A stretch of DNA of 41,464 bases from CAYXTI01 sp964468495 (GTDB lineage: Bacteria; Pseudomonadota; Alphaproteobacteria; Rickettsiales; Rickettsiaceae), in contig CAYXTI010000007.1 of NCBI GenBank assembly GCA_964468495.1, forward strand, positions 1 to 41,464, read 5' to 3'. Made by a program: the position numbers and the translations under genes. The notes under the pieces were generated by a model. The model ran no database searches, had not been told where the DNA came from, and worked only from the letters and a program-made list of their open reading frames with translations. Position 1 is the stretch's first letter; every line of letters begins with the position of its first letter. Positions 9,759 through 16,520 of this stretch are shown piece by piece.

Positions 9759-9780
9759 ATTATACTAATGACAACTTGTC
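9759..9780 (-). promoter_or_regulatory. Perfect -10 box and small palindrome before cmk
   Basis: A perfect TATAAT reads on the minus strand at 9759-9764, 15 bases before the cmk ATG. Next to it is the 11-base palindrome GACAACTTGTC (9770-9780). No good -35 is visible at 16-18 bases. If the -10 is real, the leader would be only about 8 bases. The palindrome sits in the spacer, where an operator could lie. This is a weak call. Confidence 0.3.
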
Positions 9781-9941
9781 TTATATACTAAAATCCATAT
9801 AAATTATGGACATTTAAATTATAAATTAGAATTGCATTTTTATATAAATTGTTATATATGTTTTTCTGCTTTACTTAAATTATTTTTAATATAGTCCTTA
9901 AAATTTAATTATATTAATCATAGCAAGTAAATTTATAAGAT

Positions 9942-10015
9942 GGGCGGTTAGCTCAGGTGGTTAGAGCATTACGTTGACATCGTAAAGGTCGGAAGTTCGA
10001 CTCTTCTACCGCCTA
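9942..10015 (+). tRNA. tRNA-Val (anticodon GAC)
   Basis: The cloverleaf folds fully. The acceptor arm GGGCGGT pairs with ACCGCCT (one G:U at the end), the D-stem is GCTC/GAGC, and the anticodon stem TTACG/CGTAA encloses TTGACAT with GAC at the anticodon. The T-stem GGAAG/CTTCT has a TTCGACT loop. The discriminator base is A10015. CCA is not encoded and must be added after processing. It reads Val codons GUC and GUU. Confidence 0.93.
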
Positions 10016-10085
10016 TTATTTAAACTTATTCCCAGCATTTTATAATAATACAAGTATTTTTAAAGCCAAAAGACATAATTATTAG

Positions 10086-10158
10086 TAGCGAGGGAGGGTT
10101 TTGAACCCCCGACACATGGATTATGATCCCATTGCTCTACCTACTGAGCTACCCCGCC
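10086..10158 (-). tRNA. tRNA-Met (anticodon CAU, elongator type)
   Basis: Read on the minus strand, GGCGGGG pairs with CCTCGCT (with G:U pairs), the D-stem is GCTC/GAGC, and the anticodon stem ATGGG/TCCAT holds the loop ATCATAA with CAT. The T-stem is GGGGG/CCCTC. The GTGTCGGGGGTTC part closely resembles alphaproteobacterial elongator tRNA-Met, and the normally paired acceptor end argues against an initiator. A tRNA-Ile2 (lysidine-modified CAU) is the alternative. No CCA is encoded. Confidence 0.9.
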
Positions 10159-10263
10159 CGCTATATACTAAACTATAAAATTTTGTGATGTAGAAAATTT
10201 TTGCATTACATAGCAAGTTATTTCTTACTGAGAGTATCTTATACAAAAAAAAGATAATTATAT

Positions 10264-10779
10264 TTAACGTTTAGAATACTGTCTACTTTTACGAGCTTTG
10301 CGTAAACCATATTTTTTTCTTTCAACTACCCTAGAATCCCTAGTTAATAGACCTTTTTCATGTAAATTTTTATGAAAATCTTTAGATAAGCAGTCAAGAG
10401 CTCTAGAAATTCCATGAGTAATGGCATCTATTTGCCCGGTAACACCACCTCCTTTCACAGTACAAACCATATCATATTGCTTAGGTGTACTAGTTACCAG
10501 AAACGGTTGATAAATAGACTTAACATAGTAATTATTAGCAAAATATGTATTAATATCTTTTTTATTTATCATGATCCTTCCCTGCCCTGCTTTTATCCAA
10601 ACTCTTGCAATAGCACTCTTCCTTTTCCCTGTACCGTATGCTCCGTATTCAGTGAGTTTTTTTGATTTACACATAACTACTTTATACTCTACATTATCAG
10701 ACGAAATAGTTGATTTATCAGCTAAAATATTATTTGCTTCACCCTTTATTGGTACTTCCATAATTATTATTTTTTGCAT
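10264..10779 (-). CDS. rpsI: 30S ribosomal protein S9
   Basis: Small-subunit head protein whose C-terminal arm reaches the P-site tRNA. The conserved core starts at YGTGKRKSAIARVWIKAG (about residue 48) and ends with the classic basic tail KKYGLRKARKSRQYSKR. The last two residues, Lys-Arg, are the ones that contact tRNA. In front of the core is an extension of roughly 40 residues, and alphaproteobacterial S9 proteins often have one. The start is uncertain. The ATG used here overlaps rplM by 41 bases. An in-frame ATG at 10761 overlaps it by 23, and a later Met is at 10674. None has a convincing ribosome-binding site. Translational coupling to rplM is likely. Confidence 0.93.
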   Translation of the reverse strand: MQKIIIMEVPIKGEANNILADKSTISSDNVEYKVVMCKSKKLTEYGAYGTGKRKSAIARVWIKAGQGRIMINKKDINTYFANNYYVKSIYQPFLVTSTPKQYDMVCTVKGGGVTGQIDAITHGISRALDCLSKDFHKNLHEKGLLTRDSRVVERKKYGLRKARKSRQYSKR

Positions 10780-11236
10780 TCTTATTAATTAGATCTAAAA
10801 CTTGAGGATTTTGTGCAAGATGAGGATGATCTTTATTAGGATAAACATATAATTTTTTTAATTGCTTTGTTCCTAATGTATTTCTACTAATCATTCTTTT
10901 TACTGCCATTTTTACCACACGTTCAGGATATTTCCCTGCTAACAATTTGCCAGCTGTAATTGATTTTATTCCTCCTGGAAAACCTGTATGACGATAATAT
11001 ATTTTACCTTCTTTTAGGTTAGTTTTTTTACCGGTAAGTACAACATGCTTTGCATTAATTATAACAACATAATCTCCACTATCTACACTAGGAGAGAAAA
11101 TGGTTTTATGTTTTCCTCGTAATATCATTGCAACTTGACTTGCTAATCGCCCTAAGACCAAATCCTTAGCATCAATAACCCACCATTCTTTTTTTATCTC
11201 AGTTACCTTTGGATAATAAGTCTTTAAATTTTCCAT
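10739..11236 (-). CDS. rplM: 50S ribosomal protein L13
   Basis: Early-assembling large-subunit protein. The 165-residue sequence contains the family core WWVIDAKDLVLGRLASQVA near the N-terminus, GDYVVIINAKHVVLTGKK in the middle and VKRMISRNTLGTKQLKKL toward the end. The tail after YPNKDHPHLAQNPQVL is about ten residues longer than in E. coli and overlaps the 5' end of rpsI. rplM-rpsI is one of the most conserved ribosomal gene pairs, and here they are certainly co-transcribed. Confidence 0.96.
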   Translation of the reverse strand: MENLKTYYPKVTEIKKEWWVIDAKDLVLGRLASQVAMILRGKHKTIFSPSVDSGDYVVIINAKHVVLTGKKTNLKEGKIYYRHTGFPGGIKSITAGKLLAGKYPERVVKMAVKRMISRNTLGTKQLKKLYVYPNKDHPHLAQNPQVLDLINKNAKNNNYGSTNKG

Positions 11237-11269
11237 TCTATGCTATTACTAATTCTATGCTATTACTAA
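11236..11269. repeat. Tandem 17-bp duplication at the rplM start
   Basis: Two exact, adjacent copies of TTCTATGCTATTACTAA occupy 11236-11252 and 11253-11269. On the minus strand they form the untranslated leader ending at the rplM ATG, so one copy includes the first base of the start codon. It looks like a recent slippage duplication of the leader. Confidence 0.7.
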
Positions 11270-11340
11270 CTTCTACAATCCTGTAAATAGGCAATAATTT
11301 ATTAATAAATTATAAACCTCAAGAAATTATTTTATGACTA

Positions 11341-11370
11341 AAAATACCAGCTATTACTATGTTATGTCAA
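11341..11370 (-). promoter_or_regulatory. Candidate sigma70 promoter for rplM-rpsI
   Basis: On the minus strand a perfect TTGACA at 11365-11370 is followed, after 18 bases, by TATTTT at 11341-11346. This would start transcription roughly 100 bases before rplM, leaving a leader that includes the 17-bp tandem repeat. Confidence 0.45.
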
Positions 11371-11528
11371 GATTTTATTTTTTAGTTTTTTATACTTATT
11401 TTAACTAGAGTTAATAAAAAAAATATTTTATAATAATATATAGATCTTCAATACATATACAATAAGATTAATTTATTTTCATAATAAATTTTTACTTAGC
11501 ATTTAATTAAATACTAAACAATATATTT

Positions 11529-11861
11529 ATGACTTTAAAAAAAAATAATAAAATTATAAATACTAATATAAATGATCAAGAAAAAATAAAATTATCCTGG
11601 ACTTTTCTGTCTAAAATCACAAAAAAAATACAAGCATTATCTTTAAATGAACAACAAAAAATTCATTCCTTGGGAAAAATACTAACAAATAAAATGATAT
11701 ATAAGCATAATGCTGCAGAAGAGTTAAATATACTGAAAATACAACAAGAACAAAAAAATACTAAAATTATTAGCCGACCAGGAATTGTCACTGGACCAAA
11801 CTTACCTTTAAATCTTACTAAAGAATCTAAAAAAGCTAAACAACAAACTCAAAATTTATAA
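11529..11861 (+). CDS. Hypothetical basic protein, 110 residues
   Basis: I do not recognise this family. The frame opens with an ATG and is strongly Lys/Asn/Gln-rich, with no signal peptide and no membrane segment. Residues 20-60 (from KLSWTFLSKITKKIQALSLN) look like amphipathic helices. The C-terminal part contains a Gly/Pro-containing stretch, ISRPGIVTGPNLPLNL, that looks too specific for random translation, and then a basic tail. It stands alone on the plus strand between the divergent rplM operon and tRNA-Val, with 150-300 bases free on each side. The regular spacing of hydrophobic residues supports a real small soluble protein, perhaps lineage-specific. Confidence 0.6.
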   Translation: MTLKKNNKIINTNINDQEKIKLSWTFLSKITKKIQALSLNEQQKIHSLGKILTNKMIYKHNAAEELNILKIQQEQKNTKIISRPGIVTGPNLPLNLTKESKKAKQQTQNL

Positions 11862-12047
11862 ATTACTAATTTTAATTAATATAAAATAACAATAAAAATT
11901 GTTGTACACTTTATAATATAATATTGCAAATATTGAAATTAAAATATATGTTGTAGTCAAATAGAAATATATATAATTATAGTATTTTCTAAAATAACAT
12001 TCTTGATTATTTGTTACTTTTAGTTCATATTCCCAACTAATTTAAAT

Positions 12048-12120
12048 GGGCGATTAGCTTAGTTGGTAGAGCAACTCGTTTACACCGAGTAGGTCGGCAG
12101 TTCGAATCTGTCATCGCCCA
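12048..12120 (+). tRNA. tRNA-Val (anticodon UAC)
   Basis: The acceptor arm GGGCGAT pairs perfectly with ATCGCCC. The D-stem is GCTT/GAGC with one T:G pair, and the anticodon stem ACTCG/CGAGT surrounds TTTACAC with TAC as anticodon. The T-stem is GGCAG/CTGTC (one G:U) with loop TTCGAAT. Discriminator A12120 is followed directly by CCA at 12121-12123, so here the CCA end is genome-encoded, unlike the other four tRNAs in the window. Confidence 0.94.
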
Positions 12121-12152
12121 CCACTAAAAATTATTAAATTAGTTAAATAAGA

Positions 12153-12329
12153 ATGCTAAATTTTAATAAGTTACTATATATAATAACTGGATTAATTATA
12201 ATTATATTACTATTTATTTTTGTAAAACCTTACATTATACCTTTTACTATAAATAATAATCATGATACAAAGATAACAACCTTACCAAAAATGGTTACAA
12301 ACAAAATCTCATTAAAGTTATTGATATGA
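12153..12329 (+). CDS. Possible 58-residue single-span membrane protein
   Basis: An ATG frame runs to TGA and encodes 58 residues. After a short polar start (MLNFNKLLY) comes one clear hydrophobic segment of about 20 residues (roughly 8-28, rich in Ile and Leu), then a polar tail with Asn, Asp, Thr and Lys. This is the profile of a small N-in bitopic protein or uncleaved signal anchor. It lies between tRNA-Val and the BON protein gene in the same direction, so it could be expressed with the latter. AT-rich DNA readily yields Ile-rich frames, so this remains tentative. I know no family for it. Confidence 0.4.
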   Translation: MLNFNKLLYIITGLIIIILLFIFVKPYIIPFTINNNHDTKITTLPKMVTNKISLKLLI

Positions 12330-12432
12330 TATTTTGAAGACAAATAAACAATTGTATATAATAATTACTAAATTTAGAATTTAAATATTGTTAGTGCCTA
12401 CTATTTAGCTATACAAAATAACATTGATAGTT

Positions 12433-13074
12433 ATGAATATTATAAAATATCTGTTAATACGATTAATAATAATTAATATTATAATTATATCTTATTCTAG
12501 CTGTATTCCAATGACGGTAACAGGAACTACACAACAAGTAAGCCTAGAATTAACAAAAAATAGATCTATTAATGAAACTCTACAAGATATTAAAATTTCC
12601 TCAGGAATCAAAAACATGTTTCTTAAAAAAAAATTATTTTCTATTTATAAAACTATCAAAGTAGAAGTGTTTCAAGGAAATGTTTTATATACAGGAGTAG
12701 TAGACAATCCTAATTATATAAAAGCAGCGATAAAAATTGCTTGGCTACAACATGGAGTAAAAAGAGTATTCAATGAAATACAATTAAGTAATGATAGCAA
12801 AAACTTTGATTTAAAACAATACGCAAAAGATTGTATGATTACTAGCATTATAAAAGTAAAATCTATGTTAAATGAGGATATAGCATCTGCTCATTATACT
12901 ATTATAACTATAAACAATATTGTATATTTATTTGGTATATCTCAATCTAAAAAAGAACTAGAAACAATAGCAAAACTCGCTGCTGATACCTCAGAAGTAA
13001 AAGAAGTCATAAGTTATATAAAAATAACCACTATTTCTGATGACTTTAATAAAAAAACCTATGATTACCCTTAA
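12433..13074 (+). CDS. BON-domain protein, probable lipoprotein
   Basis: The 213-residue product starts with a signal-like segment (MNIIKYLLIRLIIINIIIIS) ending at YSSC, where Cys24 could be lipidated, although the lipobox lacks the usual Leu at -3. Two BON (OsmY/DolP-like) domains follow. The first is at about 60-120, with VEVFQGNVLYTGVVDN and a conserved Ala-rich helix before GVKRVFNEI. The second, at about 125-205, has NNIVYLFGISQSKKELETI and VKEVISYIKI. BON proteins of the DolP/YraP type sit at the inner leaflet of the outer membrane or in the periplasm, bind anionic phospholipids and help envelope integrity. An in-frame TTG nine bases upstream is possible, but the ATG suits the signal segment better. 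Confidence 0.8.
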   Translation: MNIIKYLLIRLIIINIIIISYSSCIPMTVTGTTQQVSLELTKNRSINETLQDIKISSGIKNMFLKKKLFSIYKTIKVEVFQGNVLYTGVVDNPNYIKAAIKIAWLQHGVKRVFNEIQLSNDSKNFDLKQYAKDCMITSIIKVKSMLNEDIASAHYTIITINNIVYLFGISQSKKELETIAKLAADTSEVKEVISYIKITTISDDFNKKTYDYP

Positions 13075-13375
13075 AAAATTTTTATAAATGCTCCTATTTA
13101 AAAATTTGCTATAATTTTCAAAATATTTCTTTTTAATAAAAAATTAAACCACTAACTAATAATATCTTAGTAGAAAATAGCATATTATGATTTCTCTATC
13201 ATTAAGAAAAAATTTATAAATTAATAAAACAAAATGTAATTTTTAGTAATACTACCTACCTCTAATACACTAGAATCCTTATAAAGAACTTATTATTATA
13301 ATTTAAACCTATCTTAAATTATAAAATAATAAAAATTATCTATGTATTAAAAAATATCCTACAACTAATCAAAAA
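13075..13375. other. Intergenic, nothing recognised
   Basis: The 301 bases between the BON protein gene and the 3' end of rpmJ contain no convincing reading frame on either strand, no tRNA-like fold and no hairpin followed by a T-run. It is almost pure A/T. Confidence 0.5.
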
Positions 13376-13501
13376 TTATGACTGTTTAGCCTTAAATCTT
13401 TTATTTATTTTATTAATAATAAAAACTATCCCCTTCCTTTTTACTAACCTGCAATTCTTATCTCTTTTTTTCAAAGATTTTAAAGAACTAACAACTTTCA
13501 T
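13376..13501 (-). CDS. rpmJ: 50S ribosomal protein L36 (C-minus form)
   Basis: A 41-residue frame on the minus strand begins MKVVSSLKSLKKRDKNC and ends NKRFKAKQS. This is a clear match to remembered Rickettsia/alphaproteobacterial L36 proteins, which share the MKV-x-SSLKSLK-x-RD-x-x-C start and the KRFKA-RQ-type end. L36 is the smallest large-subunit protein and binds near the base of the L7/L12 stalk. Only one Cys is present (residue 17), so the zinc ribbon of the C-plus type is missing. It stands alone in a long gap between the BON protein gene and sucD, and its short length makes it easy to overlook. Confidence 0.92.
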   Translation of the reverse strand: MKVVSSLKSLKKRDKNCRLVKRKGIVFIINKINKRFKAKQS

Positions 13502-13804
13502 AATAATTCCTCTCACTAATCTATTTTAAAGGCTAAAAGTATATAAAATACAAAATAATAAGGTCATTATACAAAGAGATATATAATAGGTCAATTATAT
13601 TCCTTTTACCTAATTAAATGGTAAGTAATATCATAATATTATTTAAATAATAAATTTGTTAGAAAATTTATTAAAATATAATTGACATAACAAAACCATG
13701 TTATCCAAAATACTTTTTTCTAAAGACAATATTTAGACTTTTTATCACCCACACTTTAGAGTGTTAATATATAACCATTAAATATAAAACAATAATTTAA
13801 ATAA
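13502..13804. other. Intergenic between sucD and rpmJ, one small hairpin
   Basis: The 303 bases hold the rpmJ promoter region and the sucD 3' flank. The only structure I see is a five-pair stem at 13751-13764 (ACACT, loop TTAG, AGTGT), about 40 bases past the sucD stop. It is not followed by a T-run on the minus strand, so it is a poor intrinsic terminator. A TTGACA at 13682-13687 on the plus strand has no matching -10. Confidence 0.4.
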
Positions 13805-14677
13805 TTAGTGAAGTAATTCATACATAGTTTCACCAATTTTAGCTGGAGAATAAGCAATTTGAACTCCTGCACTTTTTAATGCTTCTACTTTATTACTTGC
13901 AGAACCTTTTCCACCAGATATTATAGCGCCAGCATGCCCCATTCTTTTATTGGGAGGAGCGCTAATTCCAGCTATAAAAGATACAATAGGCTTTTTAACT
14001 TTAGACCTTTTAATAAAATCAGCAGCTTCTTCTTCAGCTGACCCACCTATTTCTCCGATAATAATTATTGCGTTAGTATCATCATCTGCTAAAAATAATT
14101 CTAAACAATCTATAAAATTCATACCATGAATAGGGTCTCCTCCAATTCCAATACAAGTTGATTGTCCTAGCCCTACTGCAGTAGTCTGAGCTACTGCTTC
14201 ATAAGTAAGTGTTCCTGATCTAGATATTATTCCTATATTACCTTTTTTATGTATATAACCAGGCATAATACCAATTTTACATTGACTTGGAGTAATAATT
14301 CCTGGGCAATTAGGGCCTATTAGCCTACTATTAGAATTAGATAATGCATTTTTTACCTTCAACATATCAAGAATTGGTATACCTTCAGTTATACAAACTA
14401 TTAACTCTATTTTAGCATCTATAGCTTCCAGTATAGAATCCATAGCAAAAGCAGGTGGAACATAAATCACACTAGCATTAGCTTTAGTTTTATCTACAGC
14501 TTCCTGTACTGTATCATAAACCGGTAAATCTAGATGAGTATTTCCTCCTTTGCCTGGGGTAACCCCTCCTACCATTTTAGTTCCATACGCAATAGCTTGT
14601 TCAGAATGAAATGTCCCTTGAGACCCTGTAAATCCTTGACAAATAACCCTTGTTGTTGAGTTTATTAATACTGACAT
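13805..14677 (-). CDS. sucD: Succinyl-CoA synthetase, alpha subunit
   Basis: With SucC it converts succinyl-CoA, ADP and phosphate to succinate, CoA and ATP in the TCA cycle. The 290-residue protein has the CoA-binding Rossmann part at the start (VICQGFTGSQGTFHSEQA, then GGVTPGKGG). The segment LIGPNCPGIITP follows. The phosphorylated His is in KRMGHAGAIISGGKG at residue 248. Length and motifs are complete. It lies 17 bases after sucC, so the two are one operon and can be made in equal amounts. A TCA cycle with this enzyme is kept in Rickettsiales. Confidence 0.97.
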   Translation of the reverse strand: MSVLINSTTRVICQGFTGSQGTFHSEQAIAYGTKMVGGVTPGKGGNTHLDLPVYDTVQEAVDKTKANASVIYVPPAFAMDSILEAIDAKIELIVCITEGIPILDMLKVKNALSNSNSRLIGPNCPGIITPSQCKIGIMPGYIHKKGNIGIISRSGTLTYEAVAQTTAVGLGQSTCIGIGGDPIHGMNFIDCLELFLADDDTNAIIIIGEIGGSAEEEAADFIKRSKVKKPIVSFIAGISAPPNKRMGHAGAIISGGKGSASNKVEALKSAGVQIAYSPAKIGETMYELLH

Positions 14678-14694
14678 TTTTTATATCCTCAAAA

Positions 14695-15852
14695 TTAGAT
14701 TGCTTTAACAATTTTTTGTGCTGCATCTGCAAGTGTATCAGCTGGAATAATCTTTAAATTTGAGTTATTTAATATTTTTTTACCTAACTCAGAATTTGTT
14801 CCAGCAAGTCTTACTACTAATGGAACAGTAAGATTAATATCTCTTGCAGCAGAAATTATTCCTTCTGCTATAATATCACATCTCATTATTCCTCCAAAAA
14901 TATTAATCAATATTCCTTTAACAGAGGAATCTTCAATTATAATTTTCATAGCTTCTTTTACTCTTTCTTTATCTGCTCCTCCACCAACATCAAGAAAATT
15001 AGCTGGTTCAGCACCATATAGTTTTACTATATCCATAGTAGCCATAGCAAGTCCAGCTCCATTAACCATGCACCCAATATTTCCTAACATACGTACATAA
15101 CTTAAATTTGCTTTAGCTGCTCTAGATTCTAATGGTTCTTCTTCATCTTCATCTCTTAAATTTTCGATTTCAGGATGCCTATACAAAGCATTATCATCAA
15201 AATTCATTTTTGCATCTAAAACTAATACTTTTCCTTGTTTTGTAGTAACTAAAGGATTAATTTCAATCTGAGATGCATCTGTTTGAATAAAAGTATCATA
15301 TATTGATTTTATAATTTTTATTACTTGCTGGGCTTGATCTTTTTTTAACCCAAGTTTATATACTATAGACCTACAATGAAAAGGCTGTATACCTATTGCA
15401 ATATCAATAGCAATTTTAAAAATTTTGCTAGGATCATTTTTTGCAACCTCTTCTATATTGACTCCACCTTCTGTAGAAACAATAAAAGTAATTTTATTAA
15501 TAGCCCTATCTATAACAATACTTAAATAGAATTCTTTTTCAATATTACAACCAGATTCAACATATATTTGTTTAACTAATTGACCAGATGGATTAGTTTG
15601 CTCTGTTATCAGCACTTGTCCTAACATTTTATAAGAAAGATCTACAGCTTCCTTTTTATTAGATGTTACTTTTACTCCCCCAGCCTTTCCCCTTCCTCCA
15701 GCATGAATTTGAGCTTTTACAACATAAATACTAGAATTTAAATCATTAATTAATTCATCAACTTTATTTTTGTCATTTATAACCACTCCTGGAGAGATAG
15801 GTAACCCAAAATTTTTTAATAACTGTTTTGCTTGATATTCATGAATATTCAT
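14695..15852 (-). CDS. sucC: Succinyl-CoA synthetase, beta subunit
   Basis: Nucleotide-binding partner of SucD. The 385-residue protein starts with the family hallmark MNIHEYQAKQLL. The ATP-grasp part has VVKAQIHAGGRGKAGGVK near residues 43-60, and ATP-grasp motifs continue to QIEINPLVTT and LDAKMNFDDNALYRHP. The C-terminal CoA-ligase-type domain includes GNIGCMVNGAGLAMATMD, ANFLDVGGGA and NIFGGIMRCD. All are intact. An acidic run (DEDEEEPLE) at about 230 is normal for alphaproteobacterial members. It is the first gene of the sucCD pair. The upstream 160 bases separate it from a tiny basic protein gene read in the same direction. Confidence 0.97.
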   Translation of the reverse strand: MNIHEYQAKQLLKNFGLPISPGVVINDKNKVDELINDLNSSIYVVKAQIHAGGRGKAGGVKVTSNKKEAVDLSYKMLGQVLITEQTNPSGQLVKQIYVESGCNIEKEFYLSIVIDRAINKITFIVSTEGGVNIEEVAKNDPSKIFKIAIDIAIGIQPFHCRSIVYKLGLKKDQAQQVIKIIKSIYDTFIQTDASQIEINPLVTTKQGKVLVLDAKMNFDDNALYRHPEIENLRDEDEEEPLESRAAKANLSYVRMLGNIGCMVNGAGLAMATMDIVKLYGAEPANFLDVGGGADKERVKEAMKIIIEDSSVKGILINIFGGIMRCDIIAEGIISAARDINLTVPLVVRLAGTNSELGKKILNNSNLKIIPADTLADAAQKIVKAI

Positions 15853-16014
15853 TATTTTTATATTTTTAAAAAAATTAATAAGTAGATAGAAAATTAATAT
15901 TTATATAACATCATTATTATTAACGTGCAAGTAAGACTCTAAATAATATTTAGATTTTGTATATATTTTACTGATATTTTGTTATATAAAGATACTTTAT
16001 TAATGTTCCTTATA

Positions 16015-16125
16015 TTAATTTTTAAGATTAGGTGATTTTTTACGCCTAAGCAAATTTTTTTTTAAAGCAACTGATAATTTTTTAAATTTTTCTTGTATTT
16101 TTATATTATTATTACTTTTTTGCAT
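16015..16125 (-). CDS. Small basic protein, 36 residues
   Basis: An ATG frame on the minus strand encodes 36 residues ending KSPLNK-like (SPNLKN). The segment SVALKKNLLRRKKS has the pattern A-L-x-x-N-L-x-R-R-K that I remember from short, uncharacterised alphaproteobacterial proteins annotated as hypothetical. The N-terminal half is polar with Asn and Lys, and there is no hydrophobic segment. The charge suggests nucleic-acid or ribosome contact, but that is inference. It lies between the divergently read tRNA-Thr and sucC, about 160 bases before sucC. Its length is below most gene-caller cut-offs. Confidence 0.6.
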   Translation of the reverse strand: MQKSNNNIKIQEKFKKLSVALKKNLLRRKKSPNLKN

Positions 16126-16274
16126 TAAATAAACTCTCTAAAATATTTTTAATGATTAATAATATTATATAATATATTGAACGTCAAAGATGATGAAGCT
16201 ATAACTAATCTAAATATTATATTCTATTTATATTTATAAAATAAGATTAGTAATTTAATAATTCAATATAATAA

Positions 16275-16346
16275 GCCGCTATAGCTCAGTGGGAGAGCGT
16301 ATCATTGGTAATGATAAGGTCGAAAGTTCAATTCTTTCTTGCGGCA
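16275..16346 (+). tRNA. tRNA-Thr (anticodon GGU)
   Basis: The anticodon stem TATCA/TGATA encloses TTGGTAA with GGT. The D-stem is GCTC/GAGC and the T-stem GAAAG/CTTTC has loop TTCAATT. The acceptor arm GCCGCTA against TTGCGGC pairs except at position 6:67, where T faces T. T-loop position 57-58 is AA. No CCA is encoded. It reads ACC and ACU. The mismatch is odd but the rest is well formed. Confidence 0.9.
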
Positions 16347-16487
16347 CTTTTTATTAACATATTGTTAAGACAATATAAAATCAACTTAACTATTAGGACA
16401 TATATATATTAATAAGTGTCTAAAAAATAGCAGCTTTGTGTTAAAATTTTTAGAAAAAAGAATAATATTATTAATATGTATCATCTA

Positions 16488-16515
16488 TTGACAGTGCAAT
16501 TATATTTGATATAAT
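16488..16515 (+). promoter_or_regulatory. Near-perfect sigma70 promoter
   Basis: TTGACA (16488-16493) and TATAAT (16510-16515) are both exact consensus, separated by 16 bases. Transcription would start at about 16521-16523, precisely where the outer stem of the structured RNA begins. It is the best promoter in the window. A promoter this strong 500 bases before uvrD, with no open frame after it, argues for a stable RNA product. Confidence 0.75.
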
Positions 16516-16520
16516 GGTCT

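Noticed and set aside
10414..10792. Open frames on the plus strand opposite rpsI
   Set aside because: They are antisense to a certain ribosomal protein gene, their products have no recognisable features, and their bounds simply follow the codon pattern of rpsI.
13682..13710. Plus-strand promoter from the perfect TTGACA at 13682
   Set aside because: No acceptable -10 lies 15-19 bases downstream and no plus-strand gene follows.
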